DNA from: Stutzerimonas stutzeri
Lineage (GTDB): Bacteria > Pseudomonadota > Gammaproteobacteria > Pseudomonadales > Pseudomonadaceae
Assembly: GCF_024451105.1 (NCBI RefSeq)
Contig: NZ_JANGEY010000005.1
Span: forward strand, 186,001-250,000
Direction of reading: 5' to 3'
DNA length: 64,000 bases
Positions 19,990 through 30,084 of the stretch are shown here, one piece after another. The stretch's first letter is position 1; each line of letters begins with the position of its first letter. The notes beneath the pieces are model-generated. The model did not search any database and was not told where the DNA came from. It saw nothing but the letters and a program-made list of their open reading frames with translations. The position numbers and the translations under genes are program-made.

Positions 19990-22900
19990 ATGCTGATCCT
20001 GCGCGGCACCCCCGCCCTTTCCGCCCTCCGTCACGGCAAACTGCTCGAGCAACTGACCCAGAAGGTTCCGGCGGTCGCCGGCCTGTACGCCGAGTTCGCC
20101 CATTTCGCCGAGGTGTCCAGCGCACTGGACGGCAACGAGGAACAGGTGCTGGCGCGCCTGCTGCAGTACGGCCCGAGCGTGCCGGTGCAGGAGCCGGTCG
20201 GCCGCCTGCTGCTGGTGGTGCCGCGCTTCGGCACCATCTCGCCGTGGTCGAGCAAGGCCACCGACATCGCCCACAACTGCGGCCTGGCGAAGATCCAGCG
20301 CCTGGAGCGCGGCATCGCCTACTACGTGGCCGGCGAGCTGTCCGACGCCGAGGTGCAGGCCGTCGCCGCGCTGCTGCACGACCGCATGACCCAACTGGTG
20401 CTGGCGCGTCTGGAGGAGGCCGCGGCGCTGTTCAGCCATGCCCAGCCCAAGCCGCTGAGCGTGGTCGACGTGCTGGGCGGCGGTCGCGCCGCCCTGGAAG
20501 CGGCCAACCTCGAGCTGGGCCTGGCCCTGGCCGAGGACGAGATCGACTACCTGGTGAAGAACTTCGGCGAGCTGGGGCGCAACCCGCACGACGTCGAACT
20601 GATGATGTTCGCCCAGGCCAACTCCGAGCACTGCCGGCACAAGATCTTCAACGCCAGCTGGGACATCGACGGCGAGGAGCAGGCCAAGTCGCTGTTCGGC
20701 ATGATCAAGAATACCTACGAGCTGCACCGCGAAGGCGTATTGAGCGCCTACAAGGACAACGCTTCGGTGATCGAGGGCTTCGTTGCCGGGCGCTTCTTCC
20801 CGCAGCCGGGCAGCCACGAGTACGCCGCCCACCAGGAGCCGGTGCACATCCTGATGAAGGTGGAGACCCACAACCACCCGACCGCCATCGCCCCGTTCCC
20901 CGGCGCCTCCACCGGCTCCGGCGGCGAGATCCGCGACGAGGGCGCCACCGGCCGCGGCTCCAAGCCCAAGGCCGGCCTGGTCGGCTTCACCGTCTCCAAC
21001 CTGCAGATCCCCGGCTTCGAGCAGCCCTGGGAGAAGCCCTACGGCAAGCCCGAGCGCATCGTCAGCGCGCTGGACATCATGATCGAGGGCCCGCTCGGCG
21101 GCGCCGCGTTCAACAACGAGTTCGGCCGTCCGGCGCTGACCGGCTACTTCCGCACCTTCGAGCAGGCCGTCGACACCCCGCGCGGCGAGGAAGTGCGTGG
21201 CTACCACAAGCCGATCATGCTCGCCGGCGGTCTCGGCAACATCCGCGCCGAGCACGTGCAGAAGGGCGAGATCTCGGTCGGCGGCAAGCTGATCGTGCTC
21301 GGCGGCCCGGCCATGCTGATCGGCCTGGGCGGCGGCGCCGCCTCGTCGATGGCCACCGGCGCCAGCTCGGCCGACCTCGACTTCGCCTCGGTGCAGCGCG
21401 AGAACCCGGAAATGGAGCGCCGCTGCCAGGAGGTCATCGACCGCTGCTGGCAGATGGGCGACAGGAACCCGATCAAGTTCATCCACGACGTCGGCGCCGG
21501 CGGCCTGTCCAACGCCCTGCCGGAGCTGATCAACGACGCCGGCCGCGGCGGCCGCTTCGAGCTGCGCAAGGTGCCCAACGACGAGCCGGGCATGAGCCCG
21601 CTGGAGATCTGGTGCAACGAGTCGCAGGAACGCTACGTGCTGTCGGTCGACGCCGCCGACCTCGACACCTTCCGCGAGATCTGCGAACGCGAGCGCTGCC
21701 CGTTCGCGGTGGTCGGCGAGGCCACCGAGGAGCGCCACCTGACCGTGCACGACCAGCACTTCGGCAACAACCCGGTCGACCTGCCGCTCGAGGTGCTGCT
21801 CGGCAAGCCGCCGCGCATGCACCGCTCGGTGAGCCGCGAGGCCGCACTGGGCGACGACTTCGCCGCCGCCGGCCTCGAGCTGAATGAGGCGGTCGAGCGT
21901 GTGCTGCGCCACCCGGCCGTGGCCAGCAAGAGCTTCCTGATCACCATCGGCGACCGCTCGATCACCGGCCTGGTGGCCCGCGACCAGTTCGTCGGCCCCT
22001 GGCAGGTGCCGGTGGCCGACTGCGCGGTCACCGCCACCGCCTTCGACGTCTACACCGGCGAGGCCATGGCGATGGGCGAGCGCACTCCGCTGGCGCTGCT
22101 CGACGCCCCGGCCTCGGGCCGCATGGCAGTCGGCGAGGCGATCACCAACCTGGCCGCCGCGCGCATCGGCAAGATTTCCGACATCAAGCTGTCCGCCAAC
22201 TGGATGGCCGCCGCCGGCCACCCGGGCGAGGACGCCCGCCTGTACGACACCGTCAAGGCGGTGGGCATGGAGCTGTGCCCGGCACTGGGCATCACCATCC
22301 CGGTCGGCAAGGACTCGATGTCGATGAAGACCCGCTGGCAGGACGAGGGTCAGGACAAGAGCGTCACCGCGCCGATGTCGCTGATCGTCTCCGGCTTCGC
22401 CCCGGTGCAGGACATCCGCCTGACCCTGACCCCGCAGCTGCGCCTCGACCAGGGCGAGACCGAGCTGCTGCTGATCGACCTCGGTCGCGGCCAGAACCGC
22501 CTCGGTGGCTCGATCGTCGCCCAGGTCTACAGCCGGATCGGCCGCAGCGCGCCGGACGTCGACAACGCCGCCGACCTCAAGGCGTTCTTCGACACCGTGC
22601 AGGGCCTGAACGCCGACGGCAAGCTGCTGGCCTACCACGACCGCTCCGACGGCGGCCTGCTGGCCACCGTCGCCGAGATGGCCTTCGCCGGCCACTGCGG
22701 CCTCGACCTCAACCTCGATGCGCTGGTCGCCGAGCGCGCGGCGCTGGGCGCCGCGCTGTTCAGCGAGGAGCTGGGCGCGGTGCTGCAGGTGCGTGCCGCC
22801 GACAGCGCCGAGGTGGTCGCGCGCTTCGCCGCGGCCGGCCTGGCCGGCTGCGTCAGCGTCATCGGCCAGCCGCTGGCCGGCGGCGAGATCCGCCTGAGCC

Positions 22901-23886
22901 TGGCTGGCGAGGTGGTCTACCGCGCCGAGCGGCGCATCCTGCAACGCATCTGGAGCGAGACCAGCTACCGCATCCAACGCCTGCGCGACAACGCCCAGTG
23001 CGCCGAGCAGGAGTACGACGGGCTGCTCGAGGAGGGCAACCCGGGCCTGTCCGCCAGCCTGAGCTTCGACGTCGACCAGGACATCGCCGCGCCGTTCATC
23101 AATACCGGCGCGCGTCCGCGCATGGCGATCCTCCGCGAGCAGGGCGTCAACGGCCAGACCGAGATGGCCGCGGCCTTCCACCGCGCCGGGTTCAGCGTGG
23201 TCGACGTGCACATGAGCGACATCATCGCCGGTCGCGTCAGCCTCGAGGACTTCAAGGGCCTGGTGGCCTGCGGCGGCTTCTCCTACGGCGACGTGCTCGG
23301 CGCCGGCGGCGGCTGGGCCAAGTCGGTGCTGTTCAACGCCCGCGCCCGCGACAACTTCAGCGCCTTCTTCGCCCGCCAGGACAGCTTCGCCCTCGGCGTG
23401 TGCAACGGCTGCCAGATGCTCTCCAATCTGGTCGAGCTGATCCCCGGCAGCGAACACTGGCCGCGCTTCGTGCGCAACCGCTCCGAGCAGTTCGAGGCGC
23501 GCGTGGCGATGGTCGAGGTGCAGGAGTCGAAGTCGATCTTCCTCGCCGGGATGGCCGGCTCGCGCCTGCCGATCGCCGTCGCCCACGGCGAGGGCCACGC
23601 CGAGTTCGCCAGCCAGGAGGCCCTGCTGCAGGCCGACCTGTCCGGTGCGGTGGCGCTGCGCTACGTCGACAACCACGGCCAGGTCACCGAACGCTACCCG
23701 GCCAACCCCAACGGTTCGCCGCGCGGCATCACCGGCCTGACCACCCACGACGGTCGGGTCACCATCATGATGCCGCACCCGGAGCGGGTGTTCCGCGCCG
23801 TGCAGAACTCCTGGCGTCCGGACGCCTGGCAGGAAGACGCCGGCTGGATGCGTATGTTTCGCAACGCGCGGGTCTGGGTCGGCTGA
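19990..23886 (+). CDS. purL: Phosphoribosylformylglycinamidine synthase
   Basis: The 1298-residue large-type FGAR amidotransferase carries out the fourth step of IMP synthesis. It has the N-terminal PurS-like domain, a linker, two AIRS-like ATP-binding halves ([19 protein letters not shown] and [17 protein letters not shown], then [16 protein letters not shown]) and a C-terminal glutaminase domain. That domain has nucleophile [13 protein letters not shown] and HGEGHAEF. The length agrees with the gammaproteobacterial enzyme. A TAGAAT element at 19942-19947 may be its -10 box, but the -35 is poor. A strong terminator follows. Confidence 0.98.
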   Translation: MLILRGTPALSALRHGKLLEQLTQKVPAVAGLYAEFAHFAEVSSALDGNEEQVLARLLQYGPSVPVQEPVGRLLLVVPRFGTISPWSSKATDIAHNCGLAKIQRLERGIAYYVAGELSDAEVQAVAALLHDRMTQLVLARLEEAAALFSHAQPKPLSVVDVLGGGRAALEAANLELGLALAEDEIDYLVKNFGELGRNPHDVELMMFAQANSEHCRHKIFNASWDIDGEEQAKSLFGMIKNTYELHREGVLSAYKDNASVIEGFVAGRFFPQPGSHEYAAHQEPVHILMKVETHNHPTAIAPFPGASTGSGGEIRDEGATGRGSKPKAGLVGFTVSNLQIPGFEQPWEKPYGKPERIVSALDIMIEGPLGGAAFNNEFGRPALTGYFRTFEQAVDTPRGEEVRGYHKPIMLAGGLGNIRAEHVQKGEISVGGKLIVLGGPAMLIGLGGGAASSMATGASSADLDFASVQRENPEMERRCQEVIDRCWQMGDRNPIKFIHDVGAGGLSNALPELINDAGRGGRFELRKVPNDEPGMSPLEIWCNESQERYVLSVDAADLDTFREICERERCPFAVVGEATEERHLTVHDQHFGNNPVDLPLEVLLGKPPRMHRSVSREAALGDDFAAAGLELNEAVERVLRHPAVASKSFLITIGDRSITGLVARDQFVGPWQVPVADCAVTATAFDVYTGEAMAMGERTPLALLDAPASGRMAVGEAITNLAAARIGKISDIKLSANWMAAAGHPGEDARLYDTVKAVGMELCPALGITIPVGKDSMSMKTRWQDEGQDKSVTAPMSLIVSGFAPVQDIRLTLTPQLRLDQGETELLLIDLGRGQNRLGGSIVAQVYSRIGRSAPDVDNAADLKAFFDTVQGLNADGKLLAYHDRSDGGLLATVAEMAFAGHCGLDLNLDALVAERAALGAALFSEELGAVLQVRAADSAEVVARFAAAGLAGCVSVIGQPLAGGEIRLSLAGEVVYRAERRILQRIWSETSYRIQRLRDNAQCAEQEYDGLLEEGNPGLSASLSFDVDQDIAAPFINTGARPRMAILREQGVNGQTEMAAAFHRAGFSVVDVHMSDIIAGRVSLEDFKGLVACGGFSYGDVLGAGGGWAKSVLFNARARDNFSAFFARQDSFALGVCNGCQMLSNLVELIPGSEHWPRFVRNRSEQFEARVAMVEVQESKSIFLAGMAGSRLPIAVAHGEGHAEFASQEALLQADLSGAVALRYVDNHGQVTERYPANPNGSPRGITGLTTHDGRVTIMMPHPERVFRAVQNSWRPDAWQEDAGWMRMFRNARVWVG

Positions 23887-23916
23887 TCGGCTGATCGGCT
23901 GCCCGGCCTGAGCGGC

Positions 23917-23951
23917 AAGGGGTGCCCATCGCAGGATGGGCACCCCTTTTT
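23917..23951 (+). terminator. purL intrinsic terminator
   Basis: AAGGGGTGCCCAT (23917-23929) pairs perfectly with ATGGGCACCCCTT (23936-23948) around CGCAGG, and the stem runs into TTTTT. Confidence 0.88.
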
Positions 23952-24079
23952 GCTGATGGCGAAGCTGCCGTCCGGCGGCTGGGTGGTGCAGGTCGCCGGG
24001 AAGGAGGCGCCAGCCGCCCGGCGCTTGTGGCAGGATAGGCAGCCTGTGGCACTTCTCTTTCCTCGCCCCGGAGATCCCG

Positions 24080-24397
24080 ATGTACAAGCTGTGTTTCTTC
24101 GTTCCCGAATCTCACCTGGAGGCGGTCAAGACCGCCATCTTCGCCACCGGCGCCGGGCGCATCGGCGACTACGACAGCTGCTGCTGGCAGACCCTCGGCG
24201 AGGGGCAGTTCCATCCCCTGCCGGGCAGCCAGCCCTACCTCGGCGCCAGGGGCGAGCTGGCCCGGGTGGCGGAGTGGAAGGTGGAGATGGTGGTGGCCGA
24301 CGAACTGATCCATGCGGCGGTCAAGGCACTGAAGGCCAGTCACCCCTACGAGACGCCGGCCTTCGAGGTCTGGCGGCTGTCGGATATGGTGTTCTGA
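24080..24397 (+). CDS. NIF3/YqfO-like small protein (CutA-like fold)
   Basis: The 105-residue protein matches stand-alone YqfO-type proteins related to the middle domain of NIF3 proteins. It begins MYKLCFFVPESHLEAVKTAIFATGAGRIGDY, has CCWQTLGEGQFHPLPG and ends near the conserved SHPYETPAFEVW, a PII/CutA-like ferredoxin fold. No catalytic function is established. It is a single gene between two strong hairpins. Confidence 0.82.
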   Translation: MYKLCFFVPESHLEAVKTAIFATGAGRIGDYDSCCWQTLGEGQFHPLPGSQPYLGARGELARVAEWKVEMVVADELIHAAVKALKASHPYETPAFEVWRLSDMVF

Positions 24398-24420
24398 TCC
24401 GGGCTCGGCGGGCGGAACGA

Positions 24421-24458
24421 AAAAAGGCGTCGCATCCTCCGGATGTCGGCGCCTTTTT
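24421..24458. terminator. Bidirectional terminator between YqfO-like and L,D-transpeptidase genes
   Basis: AAAAAGGCGTCGCATCC and GGATGTCGGCGCCTTTTT pair with a small internal mismatch around TCC. A-rich and T-rich flanks on both sides suit termination in both directions between convergent genes. Confidence 0.8.
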
Positions 24459-24476
24459 CGTGGGCGGGGGAGGAGC

Positions 24477-24986
24477 TCAGGGCCTGATCTCGATCAGCGT
24501 GCCGTCGCGGACCAGGCTCCATACCTCGCGCATGTCGTCGTTCTTCAGGGCGATGCAGCCCTCGGTCCAGTCCAGAGTGTGGAAGTACCATTCGGGATAT
24601 TCGTCGTCCAGCGGGGTGCCGTGGATCATGATCATGTTGCCCGGCGGCAGGCCCTTGTCCCGGGCGTAGGCCAGATCCCGTTCGTTGGGATAGGAGATGT
24701 GCATGGACAGGTTGTACTTCTCGCTGGTCTTGCGCCAGTCGATCCAGTAGAAGCCTTCCGGCGTTCGCTTGTCGCCTTCGTGGCGCTTGGGGCCGTTGGG
24801 CTGCTTGCCGAGAGATACGCGGTAGCTTCTGAGGATCTCGCCGCGGCTGAGCAGGTGCAGGCGGCGCTCGGACTTGATCACCAGCACCTTGTCCACGCTC
24901 GCCGACTCGGGATGCAGGCTGGGGGTGGTCATGGCCTGAGCCAGGGAAGCGAAGAGGAAACAGCAGGCGACGATCAACCAACGCAT
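24477..24986 (-). CDS. L,D-transpeptidase (YkuD family), exported
   Basis: The 169-residue protein has a signal peptide (MRWLIVACCFLFASLAQA) and an ErfK/YbiS/YcfS/YnhG catalytic domain. The conserved histidine is in IMIHGTPLDD and the nucleophilic cysteine in WTEGCIALKND. Such enzymes make 3-3 peptidoglycan cross-links or attach proteins to murein in the periplasm. The in-frame codons extending to 25394 lack a signal sequence and were excluded. An ATG three codons further upstream (24995) is an equally possible start. It is divergent from the Nudix gene across about 250 bp that hold no clear gene. Confidence 0.88.
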   Translation of the reverse strand: MRWLIVACCFLFASLAQAMTTPSLHPESASVDKVLVIKSERRLHLLSRGEILRSYRVSLGKQPNGPKRHEGDKRTPEGFYWIDWRKTSEKYNLSMHISYPNERDLAYARDKGLPPGNMIMIHGTPLDDEYPEWYFHTLDWTEGCIALKNDDMREVWSLVRDGTLIEIRP

Positions 24987-25238
24987 GACGGGCATTCCAG
25001 TGCAAACCAGGGTGGCCGTCAGCCCGGCGGCCGGTTGTTCGTGCTGCGCGCCCATGGGCTGACCGGACGCGTCGCATCGTTCATCGAGGCCGGGCTTCGA
25101 CCGGCTGTGGCGATGGGGGAATTCTAGACGGGCACTCGATTGGCGGGAAGGGCGGCGGTCTGGGACCGCGCGCCGGGGCTTGGGTGGGCTGCGTCTTTCG
25201 TGCCATGATTCCCCCATCATCCACGACGAGAGTGCTCC

Positions 25239-25841
25239 ATGCTGGACATGCTGCGCCAACGCGTACTGGCCCATACCCCCGGGGGGCTGCCTAGCGACAG
25301 GGTGTTTCCCGAGGCGGCGGTGCTGGTACCGGTGACCCGCAGCGAGGATCCCCGGCTGGTGCTGACCCTGCGTGCCAGCGGGTTGTCCACCCACGGCGGC
25401 GAGGTGGCCTTTCCCGGCGGGCGGCGCGATCCCGACGACGAGTCACTGGTGTTCACCGCCCTGCGCGAGGCGCACGAGGAGGTGGGACTGGCCCCCGGCC
25501 TGGTCGAGGTGGTCGGCCCGCTCAGCACGCAAATCTCCCGGCATGGCATCCAGGTCACCCCCTACGTCGGCTTCATCCCCGATCGTGTCGAGTTCGCCGC
25601 CAACCGCGACGAGATCGAGGCGGTGTTCAGCGTGCCGCTGGAGTTCTTCCGCGAGGATCCGCGCGAGATCACCCACCGCATCGACTACCTCGGCTACAGC
25701 TGGTACGTGCCCAGCTACCGCTACGAGGGCTTCAAGATCTGGGGGCTGACCGCGATCATGGTGGTCGAGCTGGTCAACCTGGTCTACGACGCCGGCATCC
25801 AGCTGCGCGAGCCGCCGCCCCATTACATCCACTACCGTTGA
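25239..25841 (+). CDS. Nudix hydrolase, CoA pyrophosphatase type
   Basis: The 200-residue protein carries the Nudix box in [17 protein letters not shown] followed by EAHEEVGL, and an upstream [13 protein letters not shown] segment close to the UPF0035/CoA-pyrophosphatase signature of NudL. It probably cleaves CoA to 3',5'-ADP and 4'-phosphopantetheine; the substrate is inferred from the family. It is followed after 20 bp by the gamma-carbonic anhydrase gene, and the two probably share a transcript. Confidence 0.88.
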   Translation: MLDMLRQRVLAHTPGGLPSDRVFPEAAVLVPVTRSEDPRLVLTLRASGLSTHGGEVAFPGGRRDPDDESLVFTALREAHEEVGLAPGLVEVVGPLSTQISRHGIQVTPYVGFIPDRVEFAANRDEIEAVFSVPLEFFREDPREITHRIDYLGYSWYVPSYRYEGFKIWGLTAIMVVELVNLVYDAGIQLREPPPHYIHYR

Positions 25842-25861
25842 GCGAGCCGAGGAGGCTGCCG

Positions 25862-26386
25862 ATGAACTACCGTCTGGGCGATGCCCGTGTTGAAGCCCAT
25901 CCCGACAGCTGGGTCGCCCCGGGCGCCAGCCTGGTCGGCAAGGTGCGCCTGGATGCCGGCGCCAGCGTGTGGTTCGGCGCGGTGCTGCGCGGCGACAACG
26001 AGCTGATCCACGTCGGCGAGGGCAGCAACGTGCAGGACGGCAGCGTGCTGCACACCGACATGGGCTGGCCGCTGAGCATCGGCAAGGGGGTGACCATCGG
26101 CCACAAGGTCACCCTGCACGGCTGCACCGTCGGCGACCACAGCCTGGTCGGCATCGGCGCGGTGGTGCTCAACGGCGCGAAGATCGGCCGCCACTGCCTG
26201 ATCGGCGCCGGTGCGTTGATCCCCGAGGGCAGGGAGATCCCCGACGGCAGCCTGGTGATGGGCGTGCCGGGCAAGGTGGTGCGCCAGCTGAGCGAGGAGC
26301 AGATCGAAGGCCTCAAGGCCAACGCCGCCCACTACGTGGACAATGCCCGCCGCTACGCCCGCGAGCTGGCCGAGCAGGCCGACTGA
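25862..26386 (+). CDS. Gamma-type carbonic anhydrase family protein
   Basis: The 174-residue protein is a left-handed beta-helix of hexapeptide repeats. The three histidines that bind the metal in gamma-class enzymes are present ([19 protein letters not shown]), as is the [10 protein letters not shown] segment. Many such proteins (YrdA-like) show little measured activity, so catalysis is not assured. The start at MNYRLGDAR follows GGAGG at 25850-25854. The stop codon overlaps the next start by one base (TGATG), so translation is probably coupled to the DUF1289 gene. Confidence 0.9.
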   Translation: MNYRLGDARVEAHPDSWVAPGASLVGKVRLDAGASVWFGAVLRGDNELIHVGEGSNVQDGSVLHTDMGWPLSIGKGVTIGHKVTLHGCTVGDHSLVGIGAVVLNGAKIGRHCLIGAGALIPEGREIPDGSLVMGVPGKVVRQLSEEQIEGLKANAAHYVDNARRYARELAEQAD

Positions 26387-26583
26387 TGGTCGAGCCGGAC
26401 AAGCCGGTCGCCTCGCCCTGCGTGTACGTCTGCGCGCTGGACGATGACGACCTCTGCGTCGGCTGCCAGCGCAGCGGCGACGAGATCACCCGCTGGGGCC
26501 GAATGGACAACGCCGAGCGCCGCGCCGTGCTCGAGCGCTGCCGCCAGCGCGCCCTGGCCGCAGGACTGTTGAACCCCCTCTGA
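26386..26583 (+). CDS. DUF1289 small cysteine-rich protein
   Basis: The 65-residue protein has the DUF1289 signature [19 protein letters not shown], with four cysteines that may bind a metal, followed by [20 protein letters not shown]. The function is unknown. Its ATG overlaps the stop of the carbonic anhydrase gene and it ends 11 bp before purT, so it belongs to the same transcription unit. Confidence 0.85.
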   Translation: MVEPDKPVASPCVYVCALDDDDLCVGCQRSGDEITRWGRMDNAERRAVLERCRQRALAAGLLNPL

Positions 26584-26594
26584 GGAACGTCTCC

Positions 26595-27776
26595 GTGACC
26601 ATGATCGGAACCCCGCTGTCGCCGAGCGCGACCCGTGTACTCCTGTGCGGCTCTGGCGAGCTGGGCAAGGAGGTCGTCATCGAGCTGCAGCGCCTGGGCT
26701 GCGAGGTGATCGCCGTCGACCGCTACGCCAACGCCCCGGCGATGCAGGTGGCGCACCGCAGCCACGTGATCAGCATGCTCGACGGCGCCGCCCTGCGCGC
26801 GGTGATCGAGCAGGAGCAGCCGCACTACATCGTCCCCGAGATCGAGGCGATCGCCACCGACACCCTGGTCGAGCTGGAAGCCGAAGGCTTCACCGTGGTG
26901 CCCACCGCGCGCGCCGCCAGGCTGACCATGAACCGCGAGGGCATCCGCCGCCTGGCCGCCGAGGAGCTGGGCCTGCCGACCTCGCCGTACCGTTTCGCCG
27001 ACAGCTTCGAGGATTACGCCGCGGCGGTCGCCGAACTGGGCTTCCCCTGCGTGGTCAAGCCGATCATGAGCTCCTCGGGCAAGGGGCAGAGCCTGCTGCG
27101 CGGCGAGGCCGACGTGCAGAAGGCCTGGGACTACGCCCAGGAGGGCGGCCGCGCCGGCAAGGGCCGGGTGATCGTCGAGGGCTTCGTCGACTTCGACTAC
27201 GAGATCACCCTGCTCACCGTGCGCCACGTCGGCGGCACCACCTTCTGCGCGCCGGTCGGCCACCGCCAGGAGAAGGGCGACTACCAGGAGTCCTGGCAGC
27301 CGCAGGCGATGAGTCCGCAGGCCTTGGCCGAATCCGAGCGCATCGCCCGCGCGGTCACCGAGGCGCTCGGCGGCCGCGGCCTGTTCGGCGTCGAGCTGTT
27401 CATCAAGGGTGACCAGGTGTGGTTCAGCGAGGTATCGCCGCGGCCGCACGACACCGGTCTGGTGACGCTGATCTCCCAGGACCTCTCCGAGTTCGCCCTG
27501 CACGCGCGGGCGATCCTCGGCCTGCCGATCCCGGCGATCCGCCAGATCGGTCCGTCGGCCTCGGCGGTGATCCTGGTCGAGGGCGAATCGCGCGAGGTGC
27601 GCTTCGGCAATCTCGGCGCTGCGCTGGCCGAGCCGGACACCGCGCTGCGCCTGTTCGGCAAGCCGGAGGTCAGCGGCCAGCGGCGCATGGGCGTGGCCCT
27701 GGCCCGCGACGAGTCGGTGGCGGCGGCGCGCGCCAAGGCGCTGCGCGCGGCGCAGGCGGTGCGCGTCGAGCTGTAA
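26595..27776 (+). CDS. purT: Formate-dependent phosphoribosylglycinamide formyltransferase
   Basis: The 393-residue ATP-grasp enzyme makes formyl-GAR from GAR, formate and ATP, the folate-independent version of the third purine step. It has [15 protein letters not shown] at the N-terminus, [13 protein letters not shown] in the ATP-grasp fold and [15 protein letters not shown] in the metal/substrate region. The GTG start at 26595 was chosen because the resulting N-terminus [17 protein letters not shown] aligns with the E. coli protein. An ATG two codons later is also possible. It is convergent with the CorC-like gene. Confidence 0.96.
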   Translation: MTMIGTPLSPSATRVLLCGSGELGKEVVIELQRLGCEVIAVDRYANAPAMQVAHRSHVISMLDGAALRAVIEQEQPHYIVPEIEAIATDTLVELEAEGFTVVPTARAARLTMNREGIRRLAAEELGLPTSPYRFADSFEDYAAAVAELGFPCVVKPIMSSSGKGQSLLRGEADVQKAWDYAQEGGRAGKGRVIVEGFVDFDYEITLLTVRHVGGTTFCAPVGHRQEKGDYQESWQPQAMSPQALAESERIARAVTEALGGRGLFGVELFIKGDQVWFSEVSPRPHDTGLVTLISQDLSEFALHARAILGLPIPAIRQIGPSASAVILVEGESREVRFGNLGAALAEPDTALRLFGKPEVSGQRRMGVALARDESVAAARAKALRAAQAVRVEL

Positions 27777-27849
27777 TCCGTCGCTCTGCGGGCACGGGCC
27801 GGAAGCTCCCGCGAGCGGCCGGCCCTGGTCGTTGCGGGTGCCGTCGCGC

Positions 27850-29130
27850 TCAGCCGTCGTCGCGGGGGGGCAGGCTCTCGGCCTGCCAGGCGCGTACGCG
27901 CTTCACGCGGTTGTCCTCGGCCTGGAGGATCTCCAGGTGGTAGGGGCCGATCTTCAGGCACACGCTGCTGTCGGGGATGGTTTCCAGCGCTTCGGTGACC
28001 AGGCCGTTGATGGTGCGCGGGCCGTCGCAGGGCAGTTGCCAGTCCAGCTCGCGATTGACCTCGCGGATGTTGGCGCTGCCCTCGATCAGGAAGCTGCCGT
28101 CGTCCTGTGGGTGGACGTCCGGCTCGCGCAGGCCGGGCTGGGTGGTGAACTCGCCGACGATCTCCTCGAGGATGTCCTCCAGGGTGACCAGTCCGATCAC
28201 CTCGCCGTACTCGTCGACCACCATGCCCATGCGCCGCTTCTGTTTCTGGAAGTTGATCAGCTGGGTCGACAGCGGGGTGTTCTCCGGGACGAAGTAGGAC
28301 TCCACACAGGCGCTGCGCAGAGCCTCGTGGGTCAGTTGGCTGTGGGTCAGCAGGCGGGCGATGCGGCGCATGTGGATCACCCCCTCGACCTGGTTGAGGT
28401 CGTGGCGGTACACCGGCAGGCGGGTATGGGTGGTGGTGCGCAGCTGGGCGACGATCTGCTCGATGTCGTCCTCGAGGTCGATGCCGACCACCTCGTTGCG
28501 CGGGATCATGATGTCGTTGACCGTGACCCGCTCCAGGTCGAGGATGCCCAGCAGCATGTTCTGCCGGTTGCGCGGCAGGCCGCTGCCGGACTCGCGCACC
28601 ACGCTGCGCAGTTCCTCGGTGGACAGGCTGTCCTGGGCGGTCTGCGCCGGGTCGACGCCGAACAGGCGCAGCAGACCGTTGCTGATCGTGCCGGCCAGCC
28701 AGACCAGCGGATAGAACAGGCGCATCAGCAGCAGCAGCACATGGCTGGCCGGGAAGGCGACCTGCTCGGGGCGCAGGGCGGCGAGGGTCTTGGGGGTGAT
28801 CTCGCCGAAGATCAGGATGACGATGGTCAGCAGCACCGTGGCGATGGCGATGCCGGCCTCGCCCCACAGGTCGACGGCCAGCACGGTGGCGATCGAGGCG
28901 GCGAGGATGTTGACGATGTTGTTGCCGACCAGGATGGTGCCGAGCAGGCGATCCGGGCGACCGAGCAGGTCGCTGGCGCGCCGCGCCCCCTTGTGCCCCT
29001 CGCGCACCAGGTGGCGCAGGCGGTAGCGGTTGAGGCTGAGCATGCCGGTCTCGGAGCTGGAGAAGAACGCCGAGCAGAGGATCAGGAAGACCAGCAGGCC
29101 GAACAGGAAGCTTGAATGGAGGTCGCCCAC
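27850..29130 (-). CDS. CorC/HlyC-family membrane protein with CBS domains
   Basis: The 426-residue protein has an N-terminal DUF21 membrane domain (LVFLILCSAFFSSSETGMLSL and three more helices to about residue 150). Two CBS domains follow (about 205-330, e.g. MIPRNEVVGID and GMVVDEYGEVIGLVTLEDIL), then a C-terminal CorC_HlyC transporter-associated domain. The family (CorB/YfjD) is linked to magnesium or cobalt export. It is followed upstream on the same strand by the CcsA-like gene, 13 bp away, an arrangement kept in PAO1. Confidence 0.92.
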   Translation of the reverse strand: MGDLHSSFLFGLLVFLILCSAFFSSSETGMLSLNRYRLRHLVREGHKGARRASDLLGRPDRLLGTILVGNNIVNILAASIATVLAVDLWGEAGIAIATVLLTIVILIFGEITPKTLAALRPEQVAFPASHVLLLLMRLFYPLVWLAGTISNGLLRLFGVDPAQTAQDSLSTEELRSVVRESGSGLPRNRQNMLLGILDLERVTVNDIMIPRNEVVGIDLEDDIEQIVAQLRTTTHTRLPVYRHDLNQVEGVIHMRRIARLLTHSQLTHEALRSACVESYFVPENTPLSTQLINFQKQKRRMGMVVDEYGEVIGLVTLEDILEEIVGEFTTQPGLREPDVHPQDDGSFLIEGSANIREVNRELDWQLPCDGPRTINGLVTEALETIPDSSVCLKIGPYHLEILQAEDNRVKRVRAWQAESLPPRDDG

Positions 29131-29143
29131 GGCGTCGGATGCC

Positions 29144-29941
29144 CTAGATGTGCAGGATGAATTCGCGGACCAGCTTGCTGCCGAAGTAGGCCAGCATCAG
29201 CAGCAGGAAACCGGCCAGAGTCCAGCGGATCGCCTTGCCGCCGCGCCAGCCGAGCTGGTGGCGGCCCCACAGCAGCACGCCGAACACCACCCAGGCCAGG
29301 CAGGCGAGCAAGGTCTTGTGCGCCAGGTGCTGGGCGAACAGGTCGTCGAGGAACAGCCAGCCGGACAGCAGCGACAGCGACAGCAGTGCCCAGCCGGCCC
29401 ACAGGAAGCCGAACAGCAGGCTCTCCATGGTCTGCAGCGGCGGGAAGTTGCGGATGATCCCCGAAGGGTGCTTGTGCTTGAGCTGGTGGTTCTGCAGCAG
29501 CAGCAGCAGCGCCTGGACCACGGCGATGGTGAACAGGCCGTAGGCGAGGATCGACAGCAGGATGTGGGCGAGGATCCCGGGCGCCTCGACGATCGGCCGG
29601 GTGGTGCCGCCGGGCAGCAGGGCGAGCAGGGCGGTCAGGCCGCCGAGCGGGAACAGCAGCACCAGCAGGTTCTCCACCGGGATGCGCAGGCTGGCCAGCA
29701 GGGTCAGGGCGATCACCGCGGCGGCCAGCAGGCTGGCGGCGTTGAAGAAGTCGAGGTGCAGCGCGCCGTCGTCGATCAGCAGCAGGCGCAGGCCGACGGC
29801 ATGGGCGAGCAGCGCCAGCACGCCGAGCAGTCCGAGCAGGCGCTTGTCCGGCACCGCGCGGCGGGAGAGCAGCAGGGCCTGGTAGAGGGTCGCGCCGGCG
29901 TACAGGCCGGCCGCCGCCAGGTTGGGCAGCAAAGGCGTCAT
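29144..29941 (-). CDS. CcsA/YpjD-like inner-membrane protein
   Basis: The 265-residue protein is nearly all membrane, with about eight helices, and matches the cytochrome c assembly (CcsA/CcmC-like) family in its YpjD branch. It includes the conserved HILLSILAYGLFTIAVVQALLL and the HLAHKTLLACLAWVVFGVLL region with histidines that bind haem in relatives. The function of this branch is not settled. The start at MTPLLPNLAAAGLYAG was chosen because upstream in-frame codons have no membrane or signal character. It is divergent from ffh. Confidence 0.88.
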   Translation of the reverse strand: MTPLLPNLAAAGLYAGATLYQALLLSRRAVPDKRLLGLLGVLALLAHAVGLRLLLIDDGALHLDFFNAASLLAAAVIALTLLASLRIPVENLLVLLFPLGGLTALLALLPGGTTRPIVEAPGILAHILLSILAYGLFTIAVVQALLLLLQNHQLKHKHPSGIIRNFPPLQTMESLLFGFLWAGWALLSLSLLSGWLFLDDLFAQHLAHKTLLACLAWVVFGVLLWGRHQLGWRGGKAIRWTLAGFLLLMLAYFGSKLVREFILHI

Positions 29942-30016
29942 AAGTCCTTGTGGGGGAAGCCTCGAAGTGGTCGAGTTTGGCACAGAACCGGCTATCCACG
30001 AAAGCCTCGGGGGCGG

Positions 30017-30045
30017 TGTCGGCGGCGGCCGCACTCGGCTATAAT
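30017..30045 (+). promoter_or_regulatory. ffh promoter candidate
   Basis: A perfect TATAAT (30040-30045) lies 39 bp upstream of the ffh start codon. The -35 position at 17-bp spacing (TGTCGG) is weak. Confidence 0.55.
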
Positions 30046-30084
30046 CCGCGCCCTGCTGCAAGCGCCCTCTTCAAAGGAACGTGC

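Noticed and set aside
24999-25394. Longer form of the L,D-transpeptidase starting near 25394
   Set aside because: The extra 136 residues have no family similarity and would place the signal peptide in the middle of the protein.
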